From Atopsyche davidsoni (Eukaryota > Arthropoda > Insecta > Trichoptera > Hydrobiosidae): 64,000 bases of DNA. The stretch lies in contig JAILWY010000029.1 in NCBI GenBank assembly GCA_022113835.1, positions 692,001-756,000 on the forward strand, written 5' to 3'. The position numbers and the translations under genes were made by a program. This document shows, piece after piece, positions 22,942 through 32,499 of the stretch. How positions within the stretch are numbered: the stretch's first letter is position 1; each line of letters begins with the position of its first letter. The notes under the pieces are model-generated. The model made no database searches. It was not told the DNA's origin and saw nothing but the letters and a program-made list of their open reading frames with translations.

Positions 22942-23352
22942 CACACCAAAGGCGGGGCGGGTACTAGTACCCATTTCGCGGACTGCTGTCTAAAGGCGGG
23001 GCGCGTATTAGTACCTTTTTGAATGTGTTTACTCTAAAAGCGGCAGAAGGTCATTTTACTCTTTAGGTTTACAGCTCGAAATGTTTGTTTAGGACTCGTC
23101 AACGTTACTTTTACCAATACTGTCCAGTGATTCTGAACAATGCGACAATGAAGAAGCGGAGTTGTCAGAGAATGATAATCCTCCAATTATTGAACAATTT
23201 TTAGGACAAAGTGGTGTTGTTGTGTGAAACGATTTATTTGACTACATGCAAATCAAAGAGTGTATAGACTAGATTTCACACGTGCAATTTTACGCGAATT
23301 TTGTCCGCTTCGCACATCAGTTAAGTCAATTTGGTTACCCGCTTAAAGTGTG
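22942..23352 (+). mobile_element. piggyBac-derived miniature element (family PB2), copy 2
   Basis: 411 bp flanked by TTAA at 22938-22941 and 23353-23356, with ends CACACCAAAGGCGGG and (inverted) CACACTTTAAGCGGG. A GGGTACTAGTACCC-like palindrome lies near the left end. The interior encodes about 40 codons in one frame: SSDSEQCDNEEAELSENDNP, then PIIEQFLGQSGVVV and a stop. This is the start of a piggyBac transposase, so the element arose by internal deletion of an autonomous parent. Confidence 0.9.
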
Positions 23353-24072
23353 TTAACACATATATTTTATAAATCTAATCCACTTGAGCTCTCATTAACA
23401 GTTCGCATAAAATGTGTTAAATTTTCTGGCGGCTGTTGAATCACGAAAGTGACCCCGCAATTAATATCAATTTATGTGGCAATTTTTTACAGCCCCTATG
23501 GATCACGCCCGCGTGCTTGCCTGCGCCCTCCCCCACCCTCCCGATCTAATACTGTTTTGATTATAAGCTCATAATTAAAAAAAAAAACTAAAAAAACGCA
23601 CGTATACGAGTAATCAGAAAGACTGGCATCGACGTGGGATCCCAAGTTCGAATTTGGTTGAAATAGTATATTTTAAGACATATAAGTTCATACAAAAAAA
23701 CTTTAATAATTATAACGCACTTGTATATTATATTTTTTTGAAAGAAAGCATTTGTATAGAATCGATTAAAATAATAATTGTATAGTTCAGATTACTCAGG
23801 AACTCATTGGACAATTAAATTACTCCTGAAAATCATTGCCTCTCTCTCTAATACTTTGTGACTTCCTAATTGTAAATAGTTTATGTAACTCATTTTGCCT
23901 GTGGATTTCAATAAGGCATGTAAGCGAAACTCTTATATCACTAAACATTTTTTTGATAAAATATTATAATACATTTTTGTTCAACCTCTGGTTTCTTCAT
24001 TAGAATAAGTATCTTTGATCCATTTTTCACAAATGGCTTTGAGAAAAATCTGCCAATGCGTCGATATTACAA

Positions 24073-24510
24073 ATGCAGAGATCACAAAAAGCTTACTTGA
24101 AAATTCGTCCAATTTCAGCGAATAAAAAACGTCCGTTTTTCCCACGTCGGTCGTCACCCCCTTCCCCCGATGTTCGCCTCAGATGTGCGCACATGTCGAC
24201 ACCCTCGCGCCAGAGCCTAGTATCCAGGGAGATAAAATACATTAGGATCGTTTGTATTATATCTGTTGAGTTATCAGTTGGGTGCTCTTCCGTTATGGTT
24301 TTTTTTTTATTTATAAGAAAACGCAAAAAAACATGTCTAATCGATCTTCAGATTAGACGTGTCTGCGTATTAAATAGCAGTGGCGTGCGGTATGTCCAAT
24401 ATCAAAGCAAGCTGTTTTGCTTTCTAAAATATGAGCCAATTTTTAGTATCGAGTATATTATGTATCATTTTAGCGTAAAGTTTTCATGGAAAATAGTGCA
24501 AAAACGCTAA
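24073..24510 (+). other. 145-codon ATG open frame, unrecognised
   Basis: Starts at an ATG and runs through a GC-richer patch (24130-24230) into AT-rich DNA ending with many aromatic residues. It overlaps a CAGTGGCGTGC terminus at 24378, so its 3' part is probably transposon-derived. No domain recognised; probably not a gene. Confidence 0.12.
24378..24388 (+). repeat. CAGTGGCGTGC terminus (solo)
   Basis: Matches the left end of the 4669 element through CAGTGGCGTGCGGT. A second copy in the same orientation is at 24753-24763, so the two do not form an element by themselves; one may be nested in the remains of the other. Confidence 0.45.
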
Positions 24511-24752
24511 ATCGGTACGCAATGCTTTATTTCTTGTACTTGTTTTTTAAACTTTAATTACTTTAATACACGCATACTATCTGGTTGAAATTTAATTTTT
24601 ATTAAAATTATTTCTCATGTCGTTATTCAAAATAAATTGGAAACATAGTGTTTTAAAATTTTAATTCACTGTTGACAGGTGGTCAATATTTAAAATATAT
24701 ATTTTTTACTACAATATTTGTATTTTTCACTATCAGTCTGTAAAGATAATTG

Positions 24753-24763
24753 CAGTGGCGTGC
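24753..24763 (+). repeat. CAGTGGCGTGC terminus (solo)
   Basis: Second direct copy, 375 bp after the first. This spacing is nearly the length of the 4669-5046 element, which suggests head-to-tail insertion or a lost right end. Confidence 0.4.
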
Positions 24764-24916
24764 GCTCCACACAAGCTACACAGTACAGCTCCTTCTAGTG
24801 TATTAATATTATTATGTTCTTGATAATGTTTATTGTTGGTTTTGAACATGAATTTGAGTAACTCATTTGTCTCATTTAACACCTGCACTTTTCATAAATT
24901 TAGACTGTTTAAACAA

Positions 24917-24995
24917 GCTCGAGTTGAAATCGAACTCGGAATTACAAAGTCTGCAAGCAAGCGCGCTTACTACTGGAGCACACCACTTTGAGTAA
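24917..24995 (-). repeat. tRNA-derived SINE head with A and B boxes (family S1)
   Basis: On the minus strand from 24995: GTGGTGTGCTCCAGTAGTAA, then GCGCGCTTGCTTGC (A-box side), and a B-box-like GAGTTCGATTTCAAC. The head segment CTCAAAGTGGTG also appears near 28885 (minus strand), probably another fragment. Confidence 0.5.
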
Positions 24996-25413
24996 CCGTG
25001 ATAGTTTAATATTTTTCCCCCATCTGTACACTTTATTTGTACCACAATCAATCGGTCTCATATTAGTGTTGTGAAAAAATTAATTCAACATAGAACCCCT
25101 CGTCTATCACAATGACTGCCGGAATCGGACGCATTATGAAAACATCCCCTCGAACGATTGCCAACACACCATCGAAGCGCGTCGGACCCTAGATTAGTTG
25201 CGTGAAATTCCAAATTGACAATAATTAAAATGGCCGCGCGGGCAGCTGGCGCCATTTTTTTAAACGCGTTATTAAATTAGACAGCCGACCACATACATGA
25301 TGGTATTCGTATCGTTTTATCGTTTTGGGATTTTGATTTAATTTTTTTTTTTTTATACAAGCACCTGGGGTGTCTCAATGGGCTCTATTCGCACTGGTGA
25401 TATCTTTGCTTAA

Positions 25414-25817
25414 CACACTAAAGGCGGGGTGGGTACTAGTACACGTTTCGCGGACTGCTTTCTAAAAGCTGGGCGCGTATTAATACCTTTTTTAATGTGT
25501 TTACTCTAAAAGCGGCAGAAGGTCATTTTACTCTTTAGGTTTACAGCTCGTATTGTTTGTTTAGGGCTCGTCAACGTTACTTCTACCAAGATTCTGAACA
25601 AAGTGACAATGAAGAAGCGGAGTGGTCAGAGAATGATAATCCTCCAATTATTGAACAATTTTTAGGACAAAGTGGAGTTGTTGTGATGCCAAGTAATCCG
25701 CTCTGGTTCAACTTTTTATAGGAAACGATTTATTTGACTACATGCAAACCGAAGAGTGTATAGACTAGATTTCACACGTGCAATTTTACGCGAATTTAGC
25801 TACCCGCTTAAAGTGTG
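25414..25817 (+). mobile_element. piggyBac-derived miniature element (family PB2), copy 3
   Basis: 404 bp between TTAA at 25410-25413 and 25818-25821; ends CACACTAAAGGCGGGG and inverted CACACTTTAAGCGGG. The coding remnant is the longest of the three copies: an acidic stretch with EWSENDNPPIIEQFLGQSG, then VVVMPSNPLWFNFL and a stop. It continues in another frame as NDLFDYMQTEEC, matching the family pattern after the acidic N-terminus (FxGxxGVxVxPxNPLxFF). This fixes the parent as a piggyBac transposase. Confidence 0.9.
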
Positions 25818-25999
25818 TTAATAAAACTGTTTAATTTAAAAAATTAAGCTTCGGAGTTGTTTGCAATCTTCCTACCGTTCGGCTAATCGTATATTAACAA
25901 ATGTGAAGTATCACAAATCAAACCGGACCCGAGCAGACACGCGAGGACGCGCCCCGGAGTCCTCTTACACCTTGTTTACAATCACTCCGGCGGCCGGAG

Positions 26000-28900
26000 T
26001 GAGTTATTTCAATAAACCCTCCGTGGCAACGAAACGAGTCCCGGCCGCGCCATGACTTGTGGACATTCCTCGGGAGACGTGATGGCGTTTGCCCACACTA
26101 TTCAGCATTAAGGACACCGATTTATAGGTATTTTTTTTAGTTACTTAGAATATACTATATTCTTATTTGATGATATGTTATATAGCGTAAGGTGTAGGGT
26201 AGGATAAGCATGTGCAATTTTCCCATCAGCGAGTTATTATGATCGATTGATACTCACGTTGAAAATGTATTTTTTAATGATTTTATTGTTAGTATTTCCA
26301 TTTTTTTTATTTCTAAAATTGTAGGGTATCATATTTTGGTTATATTTTTAGAAATACCATAGATATAGTGGGCAAAGTCTAAAGTGACCCTTGATAGAAG
26401 GAAATTAACATGTATGCGGAATTCGCGACAGCGGCTGAAAGGCTCTAGTAATCTCAAACTAGAGCCAAGGAACCTGCAATAAGAGTCACGTTTATTGATA
26501 CCAGAAGAATACCACATTATCATCCGGTATTGCGAAGATTGCTCGCCCTTTCTGGAAGCCACCGGTGTGCTCCCATAACTGTTCGGTAACACTTGAACCC
26601 ACTGCACCCTCTGGCTACAGCAGAATGAGTGCATTATTTCCAAATATATCGAAAGTTCAACTCCACTTCCTGGAGTAAGTGTGCCTAATGGACTCGGCTC
26701 CTTCAGAGGGAGGCGGTCCACTGCAGGCCGGTGTTAAATGGATCAGATGCCGGCGCATTGTCGCGCGGGGGCGCACAATGGCCGCCTGCAGAGTGCCGCC
26801 GGCAATTTGCTACCCGGTGCAGTTTCCCCCGGCGGAGGGGAGAGCTGGTGCCCCACTCTGCCTCCAACGAAGAGGTCTTCCTCAGGCTGGAGTGTACCGC
26901 GGGCAAAAACGACGAAAAATATCCAATTACGCAAATATTTTATACGCATTAAAATCAAAGGAAATCGACATGGATTCAGTGATATATCATAAATACGAAA
27001 GTAAATTTATAATATTGTCCACAAATCACTAGCTCGTGGCAGTTCTTGCGACGTCGCTCGGGTCGTTTCGACATCATCGAGGAATTACCCTGTATATTAA
27101 CATACGGAATATTTGTAAAAATGTAGGATTGCATTTGTAATATCCACGCCGATGGTGATCTTCGGAGTGGGCCGCTCTCGCTCCGCAGGGTGTCGCGGCT
27201 GCGGCGGTCATTAGGCCGCTTGTTCGCCGGCCATACAGACACCGCCCACACGCCCCGGGCGAGCGAGGCTGCGGCGACCACCGCCACGCGCCTCGGCCAG
27301 CCGTGAACTTGCAATTTCTGTGATACCTCTGTGCATATATTGAGACAATTTCTGAAGATGCACTGATGAACATCTTCCCTTGCCGCCTGCTATTCTTATA
27401 CAATTCATTATTGTCAATAATCTATACATTTTATTAATTTAACTCTGAATGCCCGAATTTGTATTGCACACAGATTTCTCGGCAATGAAATCGCGATGTT
27501 AATATAAAAAGCTATATAATTTTTTTGGTGTCAATTAATCGATTGTTTTTAATGTACCGATCGATCTTGTCCCGGTCGTGGTCACCCTATCTGTACTGCA
27601 TATGGCACAATAGACGTGAAATTAGCAGGATTGTACCTGGCACTCTCTTGATTGTGTTCTCACATCTTTGTTGTCTGTGGCTTGCTGTTGCATGCCGGTC
27701 CGGTGCATTGCATTCTGGATAGGGAATAATTAGACATTTCCCTTTACAATTTGATCTTATATCTCGCGGCAGCTGGATTTATTCGTGTTTTGTTTATTAT
27801 TGCAATTTTAATACACAATAGATTTTTATAATTGAAGTTAACGCAATAAGAAGGTTATGCTCACCGTTGCATCTGTATCCGCTTTTTTTTATAAACATAT
27901 TGAATGCACAATGGTTGGATAAAAATGCGGATCTATTAATTATTAAAAAAAAAAAAAAAATCAGCAGTTTTTTTTAACCGGTTCGCGTCTTTTTTTAAAT
28001 CAAATGGACTCTTAAATTTTTTAACGTGTCATTGATAGGTGTATCAGCTGTGCACATGTATATATATATATATAAAATATTCTCCAAGTACTACGGTTAC
28101 CAGGGGGATATCCAGGGGGCGTGGGTTCCAACGACGCCTTTCGATTTTTCTTGTCGTTTTGTGAACATGTTGTTACCACAACAAGCCAGCGCGGCCAAAG
28201 ATGCGGCTCTCTCGAATCGTCGATAATCATCTGTATGGCATCCGGCGTTTTGCAATCGGAAGTGACGTGCGGAGGAAACGATAAGTCGGTGCCAGCGTCC
28301 GAGCCGAGACAATGCAGCCTATCAATTACAGCAAGCCCGCTGCTGAAGAATTCGGCTAACGGGACCCCATCCGAACTCGAGCCCCAGGGCCCCCGCCTTC
28401 TGTAGGATCGACGGGTCCATATACCGAATCTACAGGAAGTGTCTAATGTGCATTGTCATAGCTATGAAGTTGAAAATCACTATAAATGAGCTTATTCAGA
28501 GTCCCTCGCTGGCATGGGAATCGTCCACTTTCATGTGCCGAATCCACAGGAATTGTCTTCATGGGAGTGTCAAAACTAAGTAATTGAAAATCTTTACTAC
28601 GGCATTGTAAAAGGAAGTGTCTTATTCAGAGCTGTGCTCTAAAACGGATAAAATTGAAAGTGCTCTTCTATGCTCCGACGTTGTCTTCATAGTAAGAATT
28701 ATTCAATAAAATAATCCAAATAAGCATGCTGTTCCGTGTTCCGAATGCAGGGAAGTGTGTGATGGACATATATGTTATAGTTATAATTAATCAAGAAAAC
28801 ATTCTTACTAATTACCATAAACATCTTCGGGGATATTGTTTGTTTGTCATTTCCCGCTGCTGACGTGTATTTAAGCGCACCACTTTGAGATACACTAATC

Positions 28901-29500
28901 TGGTACCCGATGATGACACGTCGGAGGACCGAAAACTACAAGCAGTTCTACACCCAAGATTATTTTAAATTTATATATAATTAAAAAACTTGGCACGTGG
29001 GATGTGAAATCGGGGTTTGAGATCGCAGGAAGCCGATCTGTCAGCGCGCGCGAGGCATTCCCCGACGGGCTGGCGCAAAAAAGGATACATTGTTGTCTAA
29101 CTGTGAATTGATAATTCCGCCTGATGGAGTTCCATTTGCAACCAGCCAGTTACGTCAGTTTATTTTGTGATTTTTTTTAATGGTTTTGCAAAAGAGGACG
29201 CCATTGACTGGTCACTGTTTGGTCGGAGCCGCTTCCTCGATCTCACTCCCCGCTGCTAATATTTTACGGTGCCGAACCCTGCATATAACCAGTGTCATGA
29301 ACCAGTTTTTTTTTTTTACCTTCGCTTCATTTAAGAATAGATTATTCAAATATTTTATTAAAATTGGACTTTTATAAACAAAAAATGCGGTTTTCTCATA
29401 AAAATAAATATCGAATTCGATATGCGACTCCACCGAGCCATTAGCGTCCGGTGTTATTGTAAAGGCGTGTAAAAAATCAAATAAAACTTTGTTGTGTCGT
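26000..29500. other. non-coding block with GC patches
   Basis: GC patches lie at 25920-26060, 26680-26910, 27130-27310 and 28090-28410. A 130-codon minus-strand frame (26329-26721) has no recognisable domain. CACCCTGTAT-like motifs and a TA run at 28058 are present. No gene supported. Confidence 0.5.
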
Positions 29501-29520
29501 TAAGGGCCAAGTCCCACTTC

Positions 29521-29632
29521 TCGAGTTTTTTTGATCATTTTCAGGTCGATTTTGCGAAAAATCGACTGCACTAATCAAAAAAATTTTAATGCAAAAAGTT
29601 AGATACATTCTTTCTTCCGAACACAATATATT
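29521..29632 (+). repeat. left inverted arm of the 29.5-31.8 kb element
   Basis: About 80 percent similar by eye to the reverse complement of 31671-31779, with small gaps. AT-rich. Confidence 0.7.
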
Positions 29633-30676
29633 TTTATTCCTTATAAATTTACTATTAATATGATAAATGTGTGTTTTTCCGATTGAAGTGTAGGAATTGT
29701 GAGATTCGTCCGGTACATTTTCCAAGAATCCTTAACATTTAAAAGTCTTTTTTTCAATTGGAATTAAAAGATTAAATATAAACCATGTGCGCCTTATTAA
29801 TTTAAAAATTAAAAAAAAAAAATCTTTATCAAACTTTGGTTTTAAAAAGTCGTCATTTTATCCAATTTTTCAACATCTTCAAGATTTTATTTTACCCTGA
29901 AAATGGACGTTAATTAAATAATAAAAAATAGATAAATATAATTTAATATTTTTTTAATACTCTGTAAGAAAATCAACTCTATCAATAGAATAATAAACTA
30001 AGAATTAAATAAATCAAATGACACGATTTCTCCAGGTAAAACGGCCCTCTATTTCTGTCAGAACGGAGATAGCCTCCAAGCGAGCATGACGCCAATTCGT
30101 TTCTCGGTATTTAAAAATCGTTATTGGTTGATTTATCGCTGTACAAGGCTTGACATCTATTAAAAAAGATATTTAAGCTCATCATGTCACTTTTTAAACA
30201 TTAATTGTATTAAATTTGTGCGTATTTTGCGAGTAAAATACAAAAATGTATTTTATTTAAAAATCTACTTAGAATATTTGTGACGTGTCAGCCATGCTTG
30301 ATCCATAGAGAACGGAGCAGATGACAGCTTAGGCTACTGTGCTCGTTTGTCGTTGTTAGTATTGGCAACATTGCATTGAAAGCATGTCTCTCTCTAAGAT
30401 GTCAATTTGGCAACATAGCTACTTTGTACAAATGACAATTTCGACACAGGAGCATTTGCGACCGTAATACCCGACCCAGTGATACTCAACATTTTTTTTC
30501 TTACAAGTCACACATGCAATATTTTTGAGTAATGGCTTTTTTCAGGCAATTAGTTAGTGGGGACTTGGTTTTACACTTATTTCCCATGTATTAAATCTTA
30601 ATCTTTAAAACCTAAATATATCCAAACGCCTATTTCAAATTTAGTGTGATATTGAGATAAAACTTTTTTATTTTAG

Positions 30677-30725
30677 AAAAATCGGGTTTATAATTGCTAC
30701 ACACTACTCTCAATACGTTATCAAG
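30677..30725 (+). pseudogene. putative 49-bp exon upstream of the YqaJ fragment
   Basis: Bounded by a strong acceptor (CTTTTTTATTTTAG) and a good donor (CAAG|GTGAGA). In the frame NCYTLLSIRYQ it ends after the first base of a codon, and the next acceptor at 31079 supplies AA, giving GAA and continuing in the nuclease frame. Matching phase supports real splicing; the exon is very short, so chance is possible. Confidence 0.35.
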
Positions 30726-31079
30726 GTGAGAATCAGTAAGTCGATTTCTATATACATTTCTTGCATATTTCACTTTGGAATACGTGTTTCGGGCTGGAGG
30801 TTGAGGATGCCTGGTCTAACAGTCATTGGTCGTGAGATCATAACGAAGTCTAACCTAAAAATTCATAATTGCATGTACAGTGGCGACGGACAGTTTGTGA
30901 CAAAATTCAAAATGCCAAGAAAATACTCGCTTTCATATACATACTAAGAATCCAAAAGCGAAACGAGTAAATTTATTTTATATATTACTAGTGTCTTGTA
31001 AATCAATCGATTGGAGGAAAAATAAGAAAACTGTCGTGAATAATCATCTTGTCAGTTAGTAAATTCCTTCTTTTTTTAG

Positions 31080-31324
31080 AATTGTGTCCCTTTGATAGAT
31101 CGTCAACACCTGATGGAATTAGTGGTGATAAAATTGTGGAAGTAAAATATCCACTATCAATATCGGGAACAAGTGTTGAAGAAGCAATTCTCAACAAAAA
31201 ATTAAAATTTTGGAAAATAGATAAAAAACAGAATATTACTATAAACGTCCACCACGAATGGTATTTTCAAGTACAAGGACAATTGCACATTACTAAGCCT
31301 CCAATGAAGAGAGGCACTGGATGA
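31080..31324 (+). pseudogene. YqaJ / lambda-exonuclease-like nuclease fragment
   Basis: Follows an acceptor-like CCTTCTTTTTTTAG. The product carries PD-(D/E)XK nuclease signatures of the YqaJ family: STPDG (metal-binding Asp), KIVEVKYP (the ExK pair) and YFQVQGQLHIT (conserved Gln motif), about 80 residues in the right order and spacing. Intact homologues have CYFVVW after this motif; here the frame ends KRGTG and a TGA, and the N-terminal half is absent, so it is a broken copy. Such proteins occur in expanded families in insects and cnidarians; their biological role is not settled. Confidence 0.7.
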
Positions 31325-31476
31325 AGAAGAAAAGAAATAACCTGTATAATGTTCAGATTTCTGTCCGGTGTCATATATTTGTTCAATTAATAATAAATAA
31401 ATGTTTTTGGTGAGATGTGTGTTTTCATTATATATATTTGGGCCTTTTTATTATAATTTACATACATATGTCTAAA

Positions 31477-31590
31477 TAAATATATATATATATATATATA
31501 TACATACATACATATAAGTATATATATATATGTATATATATATATGCGTGTATATATACATATATATATATATATATTTATATATGTATT
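31477..31590. repeat. TA-rich microsatellite, compound
   Basis: Over 100 bp of TA repeats with TACA and TGTATA interruptions, inside the 29.5-31.8 kb element just before its right arm. Confidence 0.9.
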
Positions 31591-31670
31591 ATGTCACTTT
31601 ATTTTTGTATGTTGAAAACTGATTTTTTTAGAGTATTGAGTATTTATTAGAAATAAAAAAAAGCTTCCGT

Positions 31671-31779
31671 TTGGAAGAAGGGATTTATCTAACTTTTTGC
31701 ATTTAAATTTTTTTGGTTGGTGCATTCGATTTTTCGCAAAAGGTACGAGAAAATGATCAAAAAACTCAAATATGGAACC
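31671..31779 (-). repeat. right inverted arm of the 29.5-31.8 kb element
   Basis: Inverse of the left arm; contains TTGGAAGAAG at the inner side, as TCTTCCGAA at the inner side of the left arm. Confidence 0.7.
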
Positions 31780-32329
31780 TCCAACAACGGATTTTGACTT
31801 CAGTGTGAATATTTATATTTCTTGTTTGGAATTTTTTTTGTAAAAAGGTAAAGTAGTGGTCGATTTATTGCAATTTTACTGAATTCACGCAAAGTTTACA
31901 AAAAAATCCCATGGAAATGTGGCTTTATAGCATAATTTCAATAAGTTAAATATGACAATAATTATTTTAAAATGTTTATAAATATTTATTCCTTTTTGAA
32001 TATTTGAAAAGAAAAATCAACAATATAAATTTATTAAATATTAAAAAAAAAAAATTCTTCTTTGATAATTGACCATAAATAACAAAACTTAGTCCAACTA
32101 GAACTGTCATTCAGTTTCCAATTGAAAGTTACGCTAGAGACCTCTGGTGTCCGGGTTGGTGAATGAAAACGGAATTTTTGAAAAAGTAGCCCTCTTAAAG
32201 CTCATATTACCCTGCGTTTATTCAGGCCCGTGAGCTACGATTATCGAAGTTTCTCGTCTATTTATTAACTAATAATATTATACTGCCGCGCGGAAATTAT
32301 TCGAGCGATCCTCTGTGTGAAGTGTTTAA

Positions 32330-32490
32330 CTACTACAATACAATCGACCTTTACGTAAAGCGGTACTCTTATAACACGGTTTCCGTATATAGCGCGAAAC
32401 TAAAATTGCGACAGAAATCCTATTACACGGTTATTTTTTTTAGTTTGGAATCGACCCTTGGGGGTGTATATAGATTACTTTCAGAATTTA
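32330..32490. repeat. pogo/Tigger-like remnant
   Basis: TTATAACACGGTTTCCGTAT followed by ATAGCGCGAAA and a later TTACACGGTTA recall pogo/Tigger ends, like the remnant near 20930. Non-coding. Confidence 0.3.
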
Positions 32491-32499
32491 TAGTATAAA

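Larger units (their letters stand above)
29521..31779 (+). mobile_element. 2.3-kb element with ~105-bp inverted arms and a YqaJ-nuclease remnant
   Basis: The left arm (29521-29632) and right arm (31671-31779) are imperfect inverted repeats sharing GATCATTTTC, TTTTGCGAAAAATCGA and GCAAAAAGTTAGATA in the same order. Between them lies a spliced-looking YqaJ-like nuclease fragment on the plus strand, near the right arm. Exact termini and target duplication are unclear. A CCAAGTCCC motif at 29505 and its inverse near 30560 may be true ends of this or a second element. No transposase is recognisable. Confidence 0.55.

Noticed and set aside
26329..26721. 130-codon minus-strand frame
   Set aside because: Composition is mixed and no motif is recognisable; no promoter or splice support. 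Kept only as a note.
29507..30567. 1.06-kb element bounded by CCAAGTCCC and its inverse
   Set aside because: Similarity stops after about 10 bases, whereas the longer arms ending at 31779 match over ~100 bases.
31477..31590. CRISPR array or regulatory array
   Set aside because: Plain TA microsatellite without spacers; the window is eukaryotic.
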